NCBI GenBank assembly: GCA_963975135.1
Contig: CAXBGQ010000183.1
Span: forward strand, 1-6,426
Reading direction: 5' to 3'
Length of the DNA stretch: 6,426 nt
Source: Alterinioella sp963975135
GTDB taxonomy: Bacteria; Pseudomonadota; Alphaproteobacteria; Rhodobacterales; Rhodobacteraceae
A program made the position numbers and the translations under genes. Shown in pieces: positions 1 through 5,236 of the stretch (positions are counted from its first letter, which is position 1; each line of letters opens with the position of its first letter). Below the pieces are notes generated by a model. That model was not told the DNA's origin, did not search any database, and saw only the letters and a list, made by a program, of their open reading frames with translations.

Positions 1-1236
1 CACCACCCGGACGAGGAACGGCCTGCCTGTCGTCCGCTGCGCACCTCGCCCGCCTATGACCGGCAGGCCGCGCGCGGGGCGCAGTTCGGGTTCGTCAATG
101 GTTGGGAGCGTCCCAATTATTTCGGGCCGCTCGACGCACCGGAAAACTTCGACCATGACGCGCGGTCTTTTCGCCGGGGCGGTTGGTGGCAATATGCATT
201 CGAAGAAGCGAAGGCGGTGCGCGAAGGCGTCGGCCTGATCGACGCCACCGCCTTTACCAAACATGTCGTCAAAGGGCCCGGTGCCACCGCGTTCCTGGAC
301 TGGTTCACCTGCAACAAGCTGCCGAAAGTGGGCCGGATCAACCTGACCTATGCGCTGACGGGGCATGGCACCACGCGCACCGAATACACCATCGTGCGCA
401 ATGGCGAAGATGACTATTATCTCGTTTCCGCCGGAGCCTGGACCGAATATGACGCCGATTATCTGCGCAAGGCGGCCACCGATAAGGTGCCCGAATTCGG
501 CTATATCGAGATCCAGGACGTGACATCGCAATGGGGCGTTTTCGCCATCGCCGGGCCAAAATCGCGCGACGTTCTGCGCGAGGTGATCAAGGATGCCGAT
601 CCCGAAACGGCGCTCTCGAACAAGCGCTTCCCGTGGCTCACCGCACGCCGGATCGAGCTTGGCATGTGCCCGGTCAACGCCATCCGCGTGGCCTATACCG
701 GTGAGCTTGGCTGGGAACTGCACCACCCGATCGAGATGCAGAATTACCTCTTTGATTTGCTGGAGAAGGCCGGAGAAAAACACGGGCTGAAGCTGGTCGG
801 CGCGCGGGCGCAGAACTGGCTGCGGCAGGAAAAATCCTACCGCGCCTTCGGCACTGAACTCGGCCGTGATGCCACCCCGCTCGAGGCCGACCTGCCGCGT
901 TTCGTCGATCTGGATAAGGACTTCCACGGCAAGGCCGCGATGCAGGACAAGGGCATCCGGTCAAAATGCGTGACGCTTTTGATCGACGGGCCGGATGATG
1001 CCGACCCCTGGGGCCGCGAGGCGCTCTATGACGGCGACACCAAGGTGGGCCGCCTGACATCGGGGGGCTATTCGGTGGCCTTCGGCAAATCCATCGGCAT
1101 GGGCTATGTCACCCCGGATCTGGCCGTTCCCGGCCAAAGGCTCAAGGTCAAGATGTTCGACAGGCTCTGGGATGCCGAGATCACCGAGGACAGCCCCTAC
1201 GACCCGAAAAACGCGGTAATCCGCGTGGATGGGTGA
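1..1236 (+). CDS. Dimethylglycine/sarcosine dehydrogenase-like FAD-GcvT fusion enzyme, C-terminal part (5' truncated by window edge)
   Basis: The frame is open from base 1 to the TGA at 1234-1236, giving 411 visible residues. Family members are about 800 residues, so the N-terminal FAD-binding half lies outside the window. Residues 14-41 (RTSPAYDR, GWERPNYF) are the signature of the FAD-oxidoreductase central domain that joins the flavin half to the folate half. From about residue 70 comes a GcvT aminomethyltransferase domain (GLIDATAF; RVAYTGELGWELH at 229-241; a RAQNWLRQEKSYRAFG segment), then a GcvT C-terminal barrel ending with SGGYSVAFGKSIGMGYV. Known members oxidise dimethylglycine or sarcosine and pass the one-carbon unit to tetrahydrofolate in the cytoplasm. 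The exact substrate cannot be told here. Oddity: where GcvT proteins usually have an Asp in the GGIxxD segment, this one reads GTTRTE, with Glu128. An internal GTG at 217 is not the start, because homology continues upstream of it. DmdA-type DMSP demethylase is unlikely because of the upstream flavoprotein segment. Confidence 0.88.
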   Translation, partial: HHPDEERPACRPLRTSPAYDRQAARGAQFGFVNGWERPNYFGPLDAPENFDHDARSFRRGGWWQYAFEEAKAVREGVGLIDATAFTKHVVKGPGATAFLDWFTCNKLPKVGRINLTYALTGHGTTRTEYTIVRNGEDDYYLVSAGAWTEYDADYLRKAATDKVPEFGYIEIQDVTSQWGVFAIAGPKSRDVLREVIKDADPETALSNKRFPWLTARRIELGMCPVNAIRVAYTGELGWELHHPIEMQNYLFDLLEKAGEKHGLKLVGARAQNWLRQEKSYRAFGTELGRDATPLEADLPRFVDLDKDFHGKAAMQDKGIRSKCVTLLIDGPDDADPWGREALYDGDTKVGRLTSGGYSVAFGKSIGMGYVTPDLAVPGQRLKVKMFDRLWDAEITEDSPYDPKNAVIRVDG

Positions 1237-1254
1237 GCCCGGCAAAGACCGGGC
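1237..1254 (+). terminator. Hairpin just after the DMGDH-like stop codon, possible weak terminator
   Basis: A perfect 6-bp stem GCCCGG/CCGGGC encloses the loop CAAAGA and starts at the base after the stop codon. A T-rich stretch (1267-1286) follows only after about 12 bases, so this is not a canonical intrinsic terminator. It may instead protect the 3' end or partially separate the DUF937 gene from the gene upstream. Confidence 0.4.
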
Positions 1255-1305
1255 GCATCGTCGGAGGTTTTGTTTTATCCTTTTTCCAGCGGGTCCAAAT
1301 CTGCG

Positions 1306-1314
1306 AAAGGAGAA
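1306..1314 (+). promoter_or_regulatory. Ribosome binding site of the DUF937 gene
   Basis: AAAGGAGAA lies with its AGGAGA core (1308-1313) six bases before the ATG at 1320. It fixes this start over the in-frame upstream GTG at 1233, which has no comparable site and would overlap the preceding gene. Confidence 0.8.
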
Positions 1315-1319
1315 TTTTG

Positions 1320-1946
1320 ATGTCGATATTGAGAATGCTGCAACAGGCGCAGGGCGGTCAGGGGCTGGGGCAGCTTGCCACGCAACTGGGCCTGGACGAG
1401 GGACAGGCCAACAGCCTGACCGAAATGCTGGCCCCGGCAATTGGCTCGGCGGCGAACCGGCAGGCGCAATCGGGCGGATTGGGAACGCTGCTCGGGTCGC
1501 TGCGTGGCGAAGACCAGGCCGCGAATTTCGACGATGCCGCCGCCGCTGCCAGCCCGCAGGGGCAGGCTCAGGGGATGGATTTCCTGTCCGGGCTTTTGGG
1601 TGGGCGAACCCAGACCGAGGATCTGGCAAGCGAAGCCGCGTCCCGCGCGGGCGTCGATACTTCGGTGGTGCAGCAGTTTCTGCCTGCGCTGGCTGCGATG
1701 GCGCAGGGCGGGCTGCAACGTCAGGTGCCCGATAGCTCGATTGACGGGCTGCTGGCGGCCGAAAGCGCGCCATCGGGCGGGCAGGGCCTGATGGGAATGA
1801 TCGGTGGCATGCTTGGTGGCGGTCAGACCGGGCAGGCGGGCGAAGGCGCGCAGGCCGGTGGGGCGGCTGCGATGCTCGGCCAGTTGCTGGATGCCGATGG
1901 CGATGGCTCGGTCATGGATGACGTGCTTGGCCGTCTGATGCGCTGA
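1320..1946 (+). CDS. DUF937 family protein (YidB-like) with a C-terminal DxDxDG calcium-loop-like motif
   Basis: The 208-residue product has no signal peptide or membrane segment and is very rich in Gly, Ala and Gln. Two related helical segments, residues 19-41 (LATQLGLDEGQA...LAPAIG) and 102-127 (LASEAASRAGVDTSVV...LPALAAMA), match the repeated unit of DUF937 proteins. A Gly-rich linker (about 153-181) follows. Residues 185-206 then read MLGQLLDADGDGSVMDDVLGRL, whose DxDxDGS resembles an EF-hand or dockerin-type calcium loop, though the canonical twelfth-position acid is a Val. Function of the family is not established, so none is assigned. The start is chosen from the strong ribosome binding site. 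The gene lies 83 bases after the DMGDH-like gene, with a hairpin between, so co-transcription is uncertain. It converges on the crystallin-domain gene and shares a hairpin with it. The family call is from remembered patterns, not a search. Confidence 0.75.
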   Translation: MSILRMLQQAQGGQGLGQLATQLGLDEGQANSLTEMLAPAIGSAANRQAQSGGLGTLLGSLRGEDQAANFDDAAAAASPQGQAQGMDFLSGLLGGRTQTEDLASEAASRAGVDTSVVQQFLPALAAMAQGGLQRQVPDSSIDGLLAAESAPSGGQGLMGMIGGMLGGGQTGQAGEGAQAGGAAAMLGQLLDADGDGSVMDDVLGRLMR

Positions 1947-1955
1947 GCCATGTGA

Positions 1956-1981
1956 AACGGGCGGCCCTGCGACCGCCCGTT
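1956..1981. terminator. Intrinsic terminator-like hairpin between convergent genes
   Basis: A perfect 9-bp stem AACGGGCGG/CCGCCCGTT has an 8-base loop. On the + strand it begins 10 bases after the DUF937 stop and is followed by CCTTTCTC. On the minus strand it is followed by TTTCAC and lies 26 bases past the stop of the crystallin-domain gene. It probably serves both genes, although neither T tract is strong. Confidence 0.7.
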
Positions 1982-2006
1982 CCTTTCTCAATGTGTTGGC
2001 CCTTCC

Positions 2007-2936
2007 TTACGGGATGAAAACCTGAAGCGACGAAACCTCGTTGTTCAAGAACCCGCCCAACACGTTCTCGCTGGCGGTAACGACGCGGCAGAACCCGCCC
2101 AGATTGGGATCCCGGCAGAGCCGCACCTGCACCGCGCCGGTGATCTGGACCGAGGTGATCCGGTCATCGGCATCGGTTGGCAGGTTGTTCAGCGTGACAA
2201 CGCCGCGGCAGAAGTTTTCGCCACCGAAATTGGGCAGATCGTAGAAACAGGCGCGATTGCCTGCCGGCGGTGGCGGCGGAGCGGCTCCGGCAAAGACCTG
2301 TAGCGACGAGACCCGGTTGTTCAGGAGCCCGCCAAGCTGACCTTCGCTGTTGCTGACGACCCGGCAATAGCCGCCCAAATTGATGTCCTGACACAGCCGA
2401 ACCTCAACAGCGCCATTGATCAGCACCGATGTGATCCGGTCATCGGCATCGGCTGGCAGGGAATTGAGAAGCACCGGACCCCGGCAGAAACCCGCGCCGG
2501 TATAGTTGGGGTCGTCATAGAAACAGACCTGATTTGTGCCAGCGGGCGGGGCTGCCCCGCCAGCACCGGCACCAGCGCCGCCCGAACCATCGCCACACGT
2601 GATGGAAAACCGGGGTCCATCGGCGGTTATCACCAGGTTGAACCGGCACCCCGGGTCGGGAACGCCAGCCCCGGGAACCGCGGTCAGATAGGTCGAACTG
2701 ACCCATCCTGACGGCCCGGCATGGGTGATGTAGCACCAGCCGCTGGCCTGACATTCGGTCATATCGACCACTTCGCCGGGGTCGAGCGTGTCAATGACGC
2801 TGAACCCCGCTCCCGGACCGGACCGCACGTTCAGATGTGTGGTGGCTGATGCCGGTGCGGCCTCAACGCCGCCCGTTGCGGCGAAAAAAGCAGCAACGGC
2901 TACCAGGATGAGTATTGGAATTGTTAGAAATCGCAT
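2007..2936 (-). CDS. Secreted SH3b protein with two tandem calcium-clamp beta-gamma-crystallin (peptidase-inhibitor-I36-like) domains
   Basis: The product has 309 residues. Residues 1-26 form a Sec-type signal peptide: hydrophobic core ILILVAVAAFFAA, likely cleavage near VEA/A, no lipobox Cys. Residues about 30-86 are a bacterial SH3 (SH3b) domain with LNVRSGPG (35-42), GWCYI and GWVSSTYL. Residues 97-114 form a short Cys-bracketed module. After a Gly/Ala/Pro linker, two repeats (135-215 and 227-307) share 58 of 81 residues and are separated by AGAAPPPPPAG. Each repeat carries two N/D-N/D-x-x-S/T-S clamps (DDRITS 165-170 and 257-262; NNRVSS 206-211; NNEVSS 298-303). This is the calcium signature of microbial beta-gamma-crystallins. 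Twelve cysteines after the signal peptide suggest disulfides outside the cytoplasm. SH3b domains often bind peptidoglycan, so an envelope or extracellular role is inferred; I36-type protease inhibition is an alternative. The start at 2936 is chosen over an upstream in-frame ATG at 2993 because of the GGAGGT site and the signal peptide. Confidence 0.85.
   Translation of the reverse strand: MRFLTIPILILVAVAAFFAATGGVEAAPASATTHLNVRSGPGAGFSVIDTLDPGEVVDMTECQASGWCYITHAGPSGWVSSTYLTAVPGAGVPDPGCRFNLVITADGPRFSITCGDGSGGAGAGAGGAAPPAGTNQVCFYDDPNYTGAGFCRGPVLLNSLPADADDRITSVLINGAVEVRLCQDINLGGYCRVVSNSEGQLGGLLNNRVSSLQVFAGAAPPPPPAGNRACFYDLPNFGGENFCRGVVTLNNLPTDADDRITSVQITGAVQVRLCRDPNLGGFCRVVTASENVLGGFLNNEVSSLQVFIP
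2016..2258 (-). repeat. Crystallin-domain coding repeat, copy B (second domain)
   Basis: This stretch encodes residues 227-307 and is the in-frame tandem partner of 2292-2534, at a 276-base period. By hand alignment the encoded proteins differ at 23 of 81 positions. Cys, Gly and clamp residues are all kept, which indicates an old duplication held under structural constraint. Confidence 0.85.
2292..2534 (-). repeat. Crystallin-domain coding repeat, copy A (first domain)
   Basis: This stretch encodes residues 135-215. Each copy holds two Greek-key-like halves, seen as Cys-x8-NxG-type segments (CFYDDPNYTGAGFC; LCQDINLGGYC), each ending in a calcium clamp. The two halves within one copy are much more diverged from each other than copy A is from copy B. 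Confidence 0.85.
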
Positions 2937-2942
2937 GTCTTT

Positions 2943-2948
2943 ACCTCC
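2943..2948 (-). promoter_or_regulatory. Ribosome binding site deciding the crystallin-domain protein start
   Basis: Read on the minus strand, GGAGGT is six bases before the ATG at 2936. It is a near-perfect Shine-Dalgarno and the best in the window. It rules out the longer in-frame start at 2993. Confidence 0.85.
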
Positions 2949-2955
2949 GTGCGTC

Positions 2956-2984
2956 GCGCCGGGGTGGAACGCCGTTCCCGGCGC
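2956..2984 (-). other. Stable hairpin in the 5' leader of the crystallin-domain gene
   Basis: A perfect 8-bp stem GCGCCGGG/CCCGGCGC can be extended on top by AAC/GTT after a bulge. It ends 7 bases before the GGAGGT site on the minus strand. No T tract follows, so it is not a normal intrinsic terminator. It could be a structured leader or an mRNA-stabilising element, or a by-product of high G+C. The rest of 2937-3101 holds no gene. A TATGAT at 3058-3053 (minus) is the only promoter-like -10 seen, and it lacks a convincing -35. Confidence 0.4.
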
Positions 2985-3101
2985 TTCTGACAAGGGTTAG
3001 TTTAGCAGATCATGTCGCCAGGTGCCTTGCCGCGGGTCAAGGTCGCGAAAATATCATATCGGTTGATTGCCCGGTCTCGTCTGATGCTGCAAACCGCCGT
3101 T

Positions 3102-3446
3102 TCAGGCATCGCGGGCGGTGAATTCGTCGTAGCATTCCAGCGCCTTGGCGGCATACATCAGCGAAGGCCCGCCGCCCATCTGGATCGTCATGCCAAGTGC
3201 CTCGGCCAATTCGGAGCGGTTGCCACCGGCCTTGATCAAGGCGGCGATGTGAAAGCCGATGCAAGGCTCACAGCGGTCGGTGACCGAGATGGCGACGGCG
3301 ATCAGTTCCTTGGTTTTGAGGTCCAGCACGCCGTCGGATTTGGCCGCCGTGCCAAGCTTGGCAAAGCCCTTGGTGACCTCGGGGTTGGCCTTGTTCAGCG
3401 CCCGCAGGGCGGTTTTCATATCATTTTGTTTCTGGGTCCAGCTCAT
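3102..3446 (-). CDS. AhpD-like / carboxymuconolactone decarboxylase family CxxC protein
   Basis: The product has 114 residues, the usual size for a single-domain member. Conserved features are KTKELIAVAISVTDRCEPCIGFH: Glu47, then Cys59-x-x-Cys62 and His66, spaced as in the catalytic set of the alkylhydroperoxidase AhpD (Glu, 12 residues to CxxC, then xxxH). The His that sits inside the CxxC of true AhpD is Pro61 here, so this is a general CMD-family protein rather than AhpD itself. A redox or peroxidase-type activity through the cysteine pair is likely; the substrate is unknown. The start is set by CGGAG (3457-3453) six bases before the ATG at 3446. An upstream in-frame ATG at 3509 has no ribosome site and falls inside the FNR-type box. 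The gene follows the methyltransferase by 72 bases on the same strand and may be read from that operon, from its own redox-controlled promoter, or from both. Confidence 0.85.
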   Translation of the reverse strand: MSWTQKQNDMKTALRALNKANPEVTKGFAKLGTAAKSDGVLDLKTKELIAVAISVTDRCEPCIGFHIAALIKAGGNRSELAEALGMTIQMGGGPSLMYAAKALECYDEFTARDA

Positions 3447-3452
3447 CTGAGG

Positions 3453-3457
3453 CTCCG
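3453..3457 (-). promoter_or_regulatory. Ribosome binding site of the AhpD-like gene
   Basis: CGGAG on the minus strand is six bases before the ATG at 3446. It supports the 114-residue form over starts at 3509 or 3419. Confidence 0.6.
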
Positions 3458-3508
3458 GGTTCCGGCAATAGGGCCCGTCCGGCAGATCACGCTTTGATAG
3501 GGGCCGCA

Positions 3509-3522
3509 TTGATGCGGATCAA
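3509..3522. promoter_or_regulatory. Perfect FNR/FnrL-type operator upstream of the AhpD-like gene
   Basis: TTGATGCGGATCAA matches the FNR consensus TTGAT-N4-ATCAA at every fixed base. Its centre is about 69 bases before the ATG of the AhpD-like gene on the minus strand, and its right half overlaps the TGA of the methyltransferase gene (3521-3519). If it acts as a class II activator site (centre near -41.5), transcription would start near 3474. The -10 region there (TGATCT, about 3486-3481) is only a weak match. A further half-site TTGAT is at 3494-3498. The consensus is established knowledge; its use here is inferred. Confidence 0.6.
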
Positions 3523-4160
3523 AGAGCGGCGCGGGCGATCAGCATGAGGTTGTTGGCGGGCATTGTTTCAACGCGGACGCTGAGCGGGCGCAGGCGGTGC
3601 TGCACCCAGGCAAGATCCTTGTAACCGGTGGTGGAGTCCTGGGCGCGCAGGCTGGCATGAAACCGGGCGTCGCCATCGCTGGTGGGCTGTCCGTCGCGCA
3701 GGAAGGGGCCGTAGACAAAGGCAGTGCCGCCCGGGGCAAGGGCGCGAGTGATCTCGGTCAGGGCGGTTGCGGCGGCATCCTTTGAGATGAGATGCAGCAG
3801 GTTGACCAGCAGGATCATCTCGACCGGGCCGTGGCGGGCTGACCAGCCGGGGGTGGCGGCGTCAAGCGGCAGCGGCGCGCGCAGGGTGTCGGGCCCGAAA
3901 AGCGCGCCCCAGGTGGCGATCGAGGCAAGGCGGCCCGCGTCGATATCGGTGGGCTGCCATTCGAGGCCGGGAAAGGCATGGGCGAAAGCCAGCGCGTGTT
4001 CGCCGGTGCCCGCGGCAAGCTCCAGCGCGCGACCCGATTGCGGGGCATGGGCCCGCAGGATGGCGTGGATCGGATCGAGGTTGCGCCGGGTGGCGGGCGC
4101 GGAGAGGCGCGCATCGGGTGCGGGCTCGCGCAAGATCGGCAGGGTAAAGTCCCGCGTCAT
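3519..4160 (-). CDS. DUF938 family SAM-dependent methyltransferase-like protein
   Basis: The product has 213 residues, the family's usual size. The N-terminus has SAPATRRNLDPI (20-31), the DUF938 hallmark. Next come LELAAGTGEH (46-55), the glycine-rich SAM-binding motif I; WQPTDID (68-74), with Asp72 as the acidic residue at the end of strand 2; and VNLLHLIS, the motif IV region. Later landmarks are FVYGPF, the ARFHASLRAQD segment and PANNLML near the C-terminus (from 201). A class I methyltransferase fold is well supported, but the methyl acceptor of the family is not known. The ATG overlaps the stop of the preceding oxidoreductase gene by four bases (ATGA), and no Shine-Dalgarno is visible before it (CTCAACCCGGCGCGCTTCGC). 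Its translation therefore probably depends on ribosomes ending the upstream gene. Its stop lies inside an FNR-type box. Confidence 0.85.
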   Translation of the reverse strand: MTRDFTLPILREPAPDARLSAPATRRNLDPIHAILRAHAPQSGRALELAAGTGEHALAFAHAFPGLEWQPTDIDAGRLASIATWGALFGPDTLRAPLPLDAATPGWSARHGPVEMILLVNLLHLISKDAAATALTEITRALAPGGTAFVYGPFLRDGQPTSDGDARFHASLRAQDSTTGYKDLAWVQHRLRPLSVRVETMPANNLMLIARAAL

Positions 4161-5236
4161 GCGAAGCGCGCCGGGTTGAGGGCCGCGACGGTGCCTGCAT
4201 CCAGCGCCGGGGGTCGACCCGCGATCAGATCGGCGACAAGCTGGCTGGCGGCGGGAGCGGTTTGAAACCCGTAGCCGCCCTGGCCCGCGACCCAGATGAA
4301 ATCGGGCCTGCCCGGTGCCGGGCCGAGCACCAGCGTGCGATCGGGCGCGAAGGTCCGCAGACCCGCCCAGGAGGTTTCCAGCCGGGTGACTTCTTCGGTG
4401 ACATAGGGCTGATAGCGGGCGATGCCTTCGGCCAGCACCATATCATCGGCCCAGGCATCATGGGGGGTGTTTACCGGGTCCTCCTCGGCGGGCGAGATCA
4501 GCCATTTGCCAGCGTCGGGCTTGGCATACCAGGTCTCGCCCGCGCCGATCAGCATCGGCCAGGCGCCGACATCATGGCCGCCGGGGGCAGGGATGCGCGC
4601 CATCGAACGGCGCAGGGGGGTAAGGCCGATTGGGGCGATCCCGGCCATTTCGGCGATCTGGTCGGCCCAGGCCCCGGCGGCGTTGACGAGGCTGCGGGCC
4701 GTGTAGGTTTCGGTGGCGGTGGTGACGTGCCACTGGCCGCGCTGGCGGGTGATGTCCGTGACATGGGCCTTGGTGGTGATCGTGGCACCATTTGCCCGCG
4801 CTTCCCGCGCGAAGGCCTGGATCATAAGGTCGGTGTCGATATCCCAAGCGGCAGCGTGATAGGCGGCGGCGGTGACGTGGCCGGGGTCGATAATCGGCAC
4901 CATGGCGCAAGCCTCGCCGACGCTCATCGGCGCGAGGGCCATCGCAGTTATATCGGCGTCGAGCAGCGCCTCTTCGCCGCGTCCGGCGAGGAACATCAGC
5001 CCGCGCGGGCCGAGCAGGCCGGGGGTGGAGTGCATATGGTCGGCGGACGCACGGGAGAGCGAGACCGTCGGTGCATTGCCGTAATTGGGCTCAAATAGCG
5101 CGGCCGACCGGCCGGACGCGTGAAAGGCCAGCGCCGGCTCGGATTCGAGCAGCAGAACACTGCCCAGATGCGAGAGGCGCGCCGCCGTCGAGAGACCGGC
5201 AATGCCACCGCCGATAATGAGGAAATCGTGGATCAT
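4157..5236 (-). CDS. DauA-like FAD-dependent amino acid oxidoreductase (DAO family)
   Basis: The 359-residue product begins directly with a Rossmann FAD-binding motif, FLIIGGGIAGLSTA (GxGxxG at 9-14), with Glu31 ending strand 2. It carries HASGRSAA (39-46), DIDTD (132-136), LVNAAGAWAD, WPMLIGAGETWYAKPDAG, WAGLRTF (290-296) and GQGGYGFQTA (318-327). The order and wording closely resemble D-arginine dehydrogenase DauA of Pseudomonas, which oxidises D-amino acids to imino acids using FAD. Tyr52, the Tyr of WYAKPD and Arg294 appear to match DauA active-site residues, but the DauA active-site His (His48) aligns with Leu47, so the substrate may differ. D-amino acid, glycine or related amine oxidation are all possible. 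The frame is open upstream to 5410, but that part does not look coding, and the ATG at 5236 sits just before the fold. No Shine-Dalgarno precedes it. The gene is coupled to the methyltransferase gene. Confidence 0.85.
   Translation of the reverse strand: MIHDFLIIGGGIAGLSTAARLSHLGSVLLLESEPALAFHASGRSAALFEPNYGNAPTVSLSRASADHMHSTPGLLGPRGLMFLAGRGEEALLDADITAMALAPMSVGEACAMVPIIDPGHVTAAAYHAAAWDIDTDLMIQAFAREARANGATITTKAHVTDITRQRGQWHVTTATETYTARSLVNAAGAWADQIAEMAGIAPIGLTPLRRSMARIPAPGGHDVGAWPMLIGAGETWYAKPDAGKWLISPAEEDPVNTPHDAWADDMVLAEGIARYQPYVTEEVTRLETSWAGLRTFAPDRTLVLGPAPGRPDFIWVAGQGGYGFQTAPAASQLVADLIAGRPPALDAGTVAALNPARFA

Noticed and set aside
961..1773. 270-codon open frame on the minus strand across the DMGDH-like/DUF937 boundary
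   Set aside because: It is Pro/Arg/Ala-rich, spans two well-supported + strand genes and the hairpin between them, and has no recognisable domain.
1275..1991. 238-codon minus-strand open frame opposite the DUF937 gene
   Set aside because: Its composition is that of a reverse-complement shadow, and it runs through the terminator hairpin at 1956-1981.
2937..2993. N-terminal extension of the crystallin-domain protein to the ATG at 2993
   Set aside because: It would place 19 residues before a good signal peptide and code across the leader hairpin and the GGAGGT site that serves the ATG at 2936.
3035..3058. TTGACC (3040-3035) and TATGAT (3058-3053) on the minus strand as promoter elements of the crystallin-domain gene
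   Set aside because: The two elements are in the wrong order to work together, and TTGACC is followed by a -10-like CATGAT only at a 20-base spacing. Too weak to call.
3230..3241. Palindrome CCTTGATCAAGG
   Set aside because: It lies inside the AhpD-like coding sequence, encodes the family-typical ALIKA segment, and lacks the 4-base spacer of an FNR box.
4262..5098. 278-codon open frame on the + strand opposite the DauA-like gene
   Set aside because: It is antisense to a clear FAD oxidoreductase, has Gly/Arg/Asp-heavy composition, matches no family I know, and is typical of open antisense frames in high-G+C DNA.
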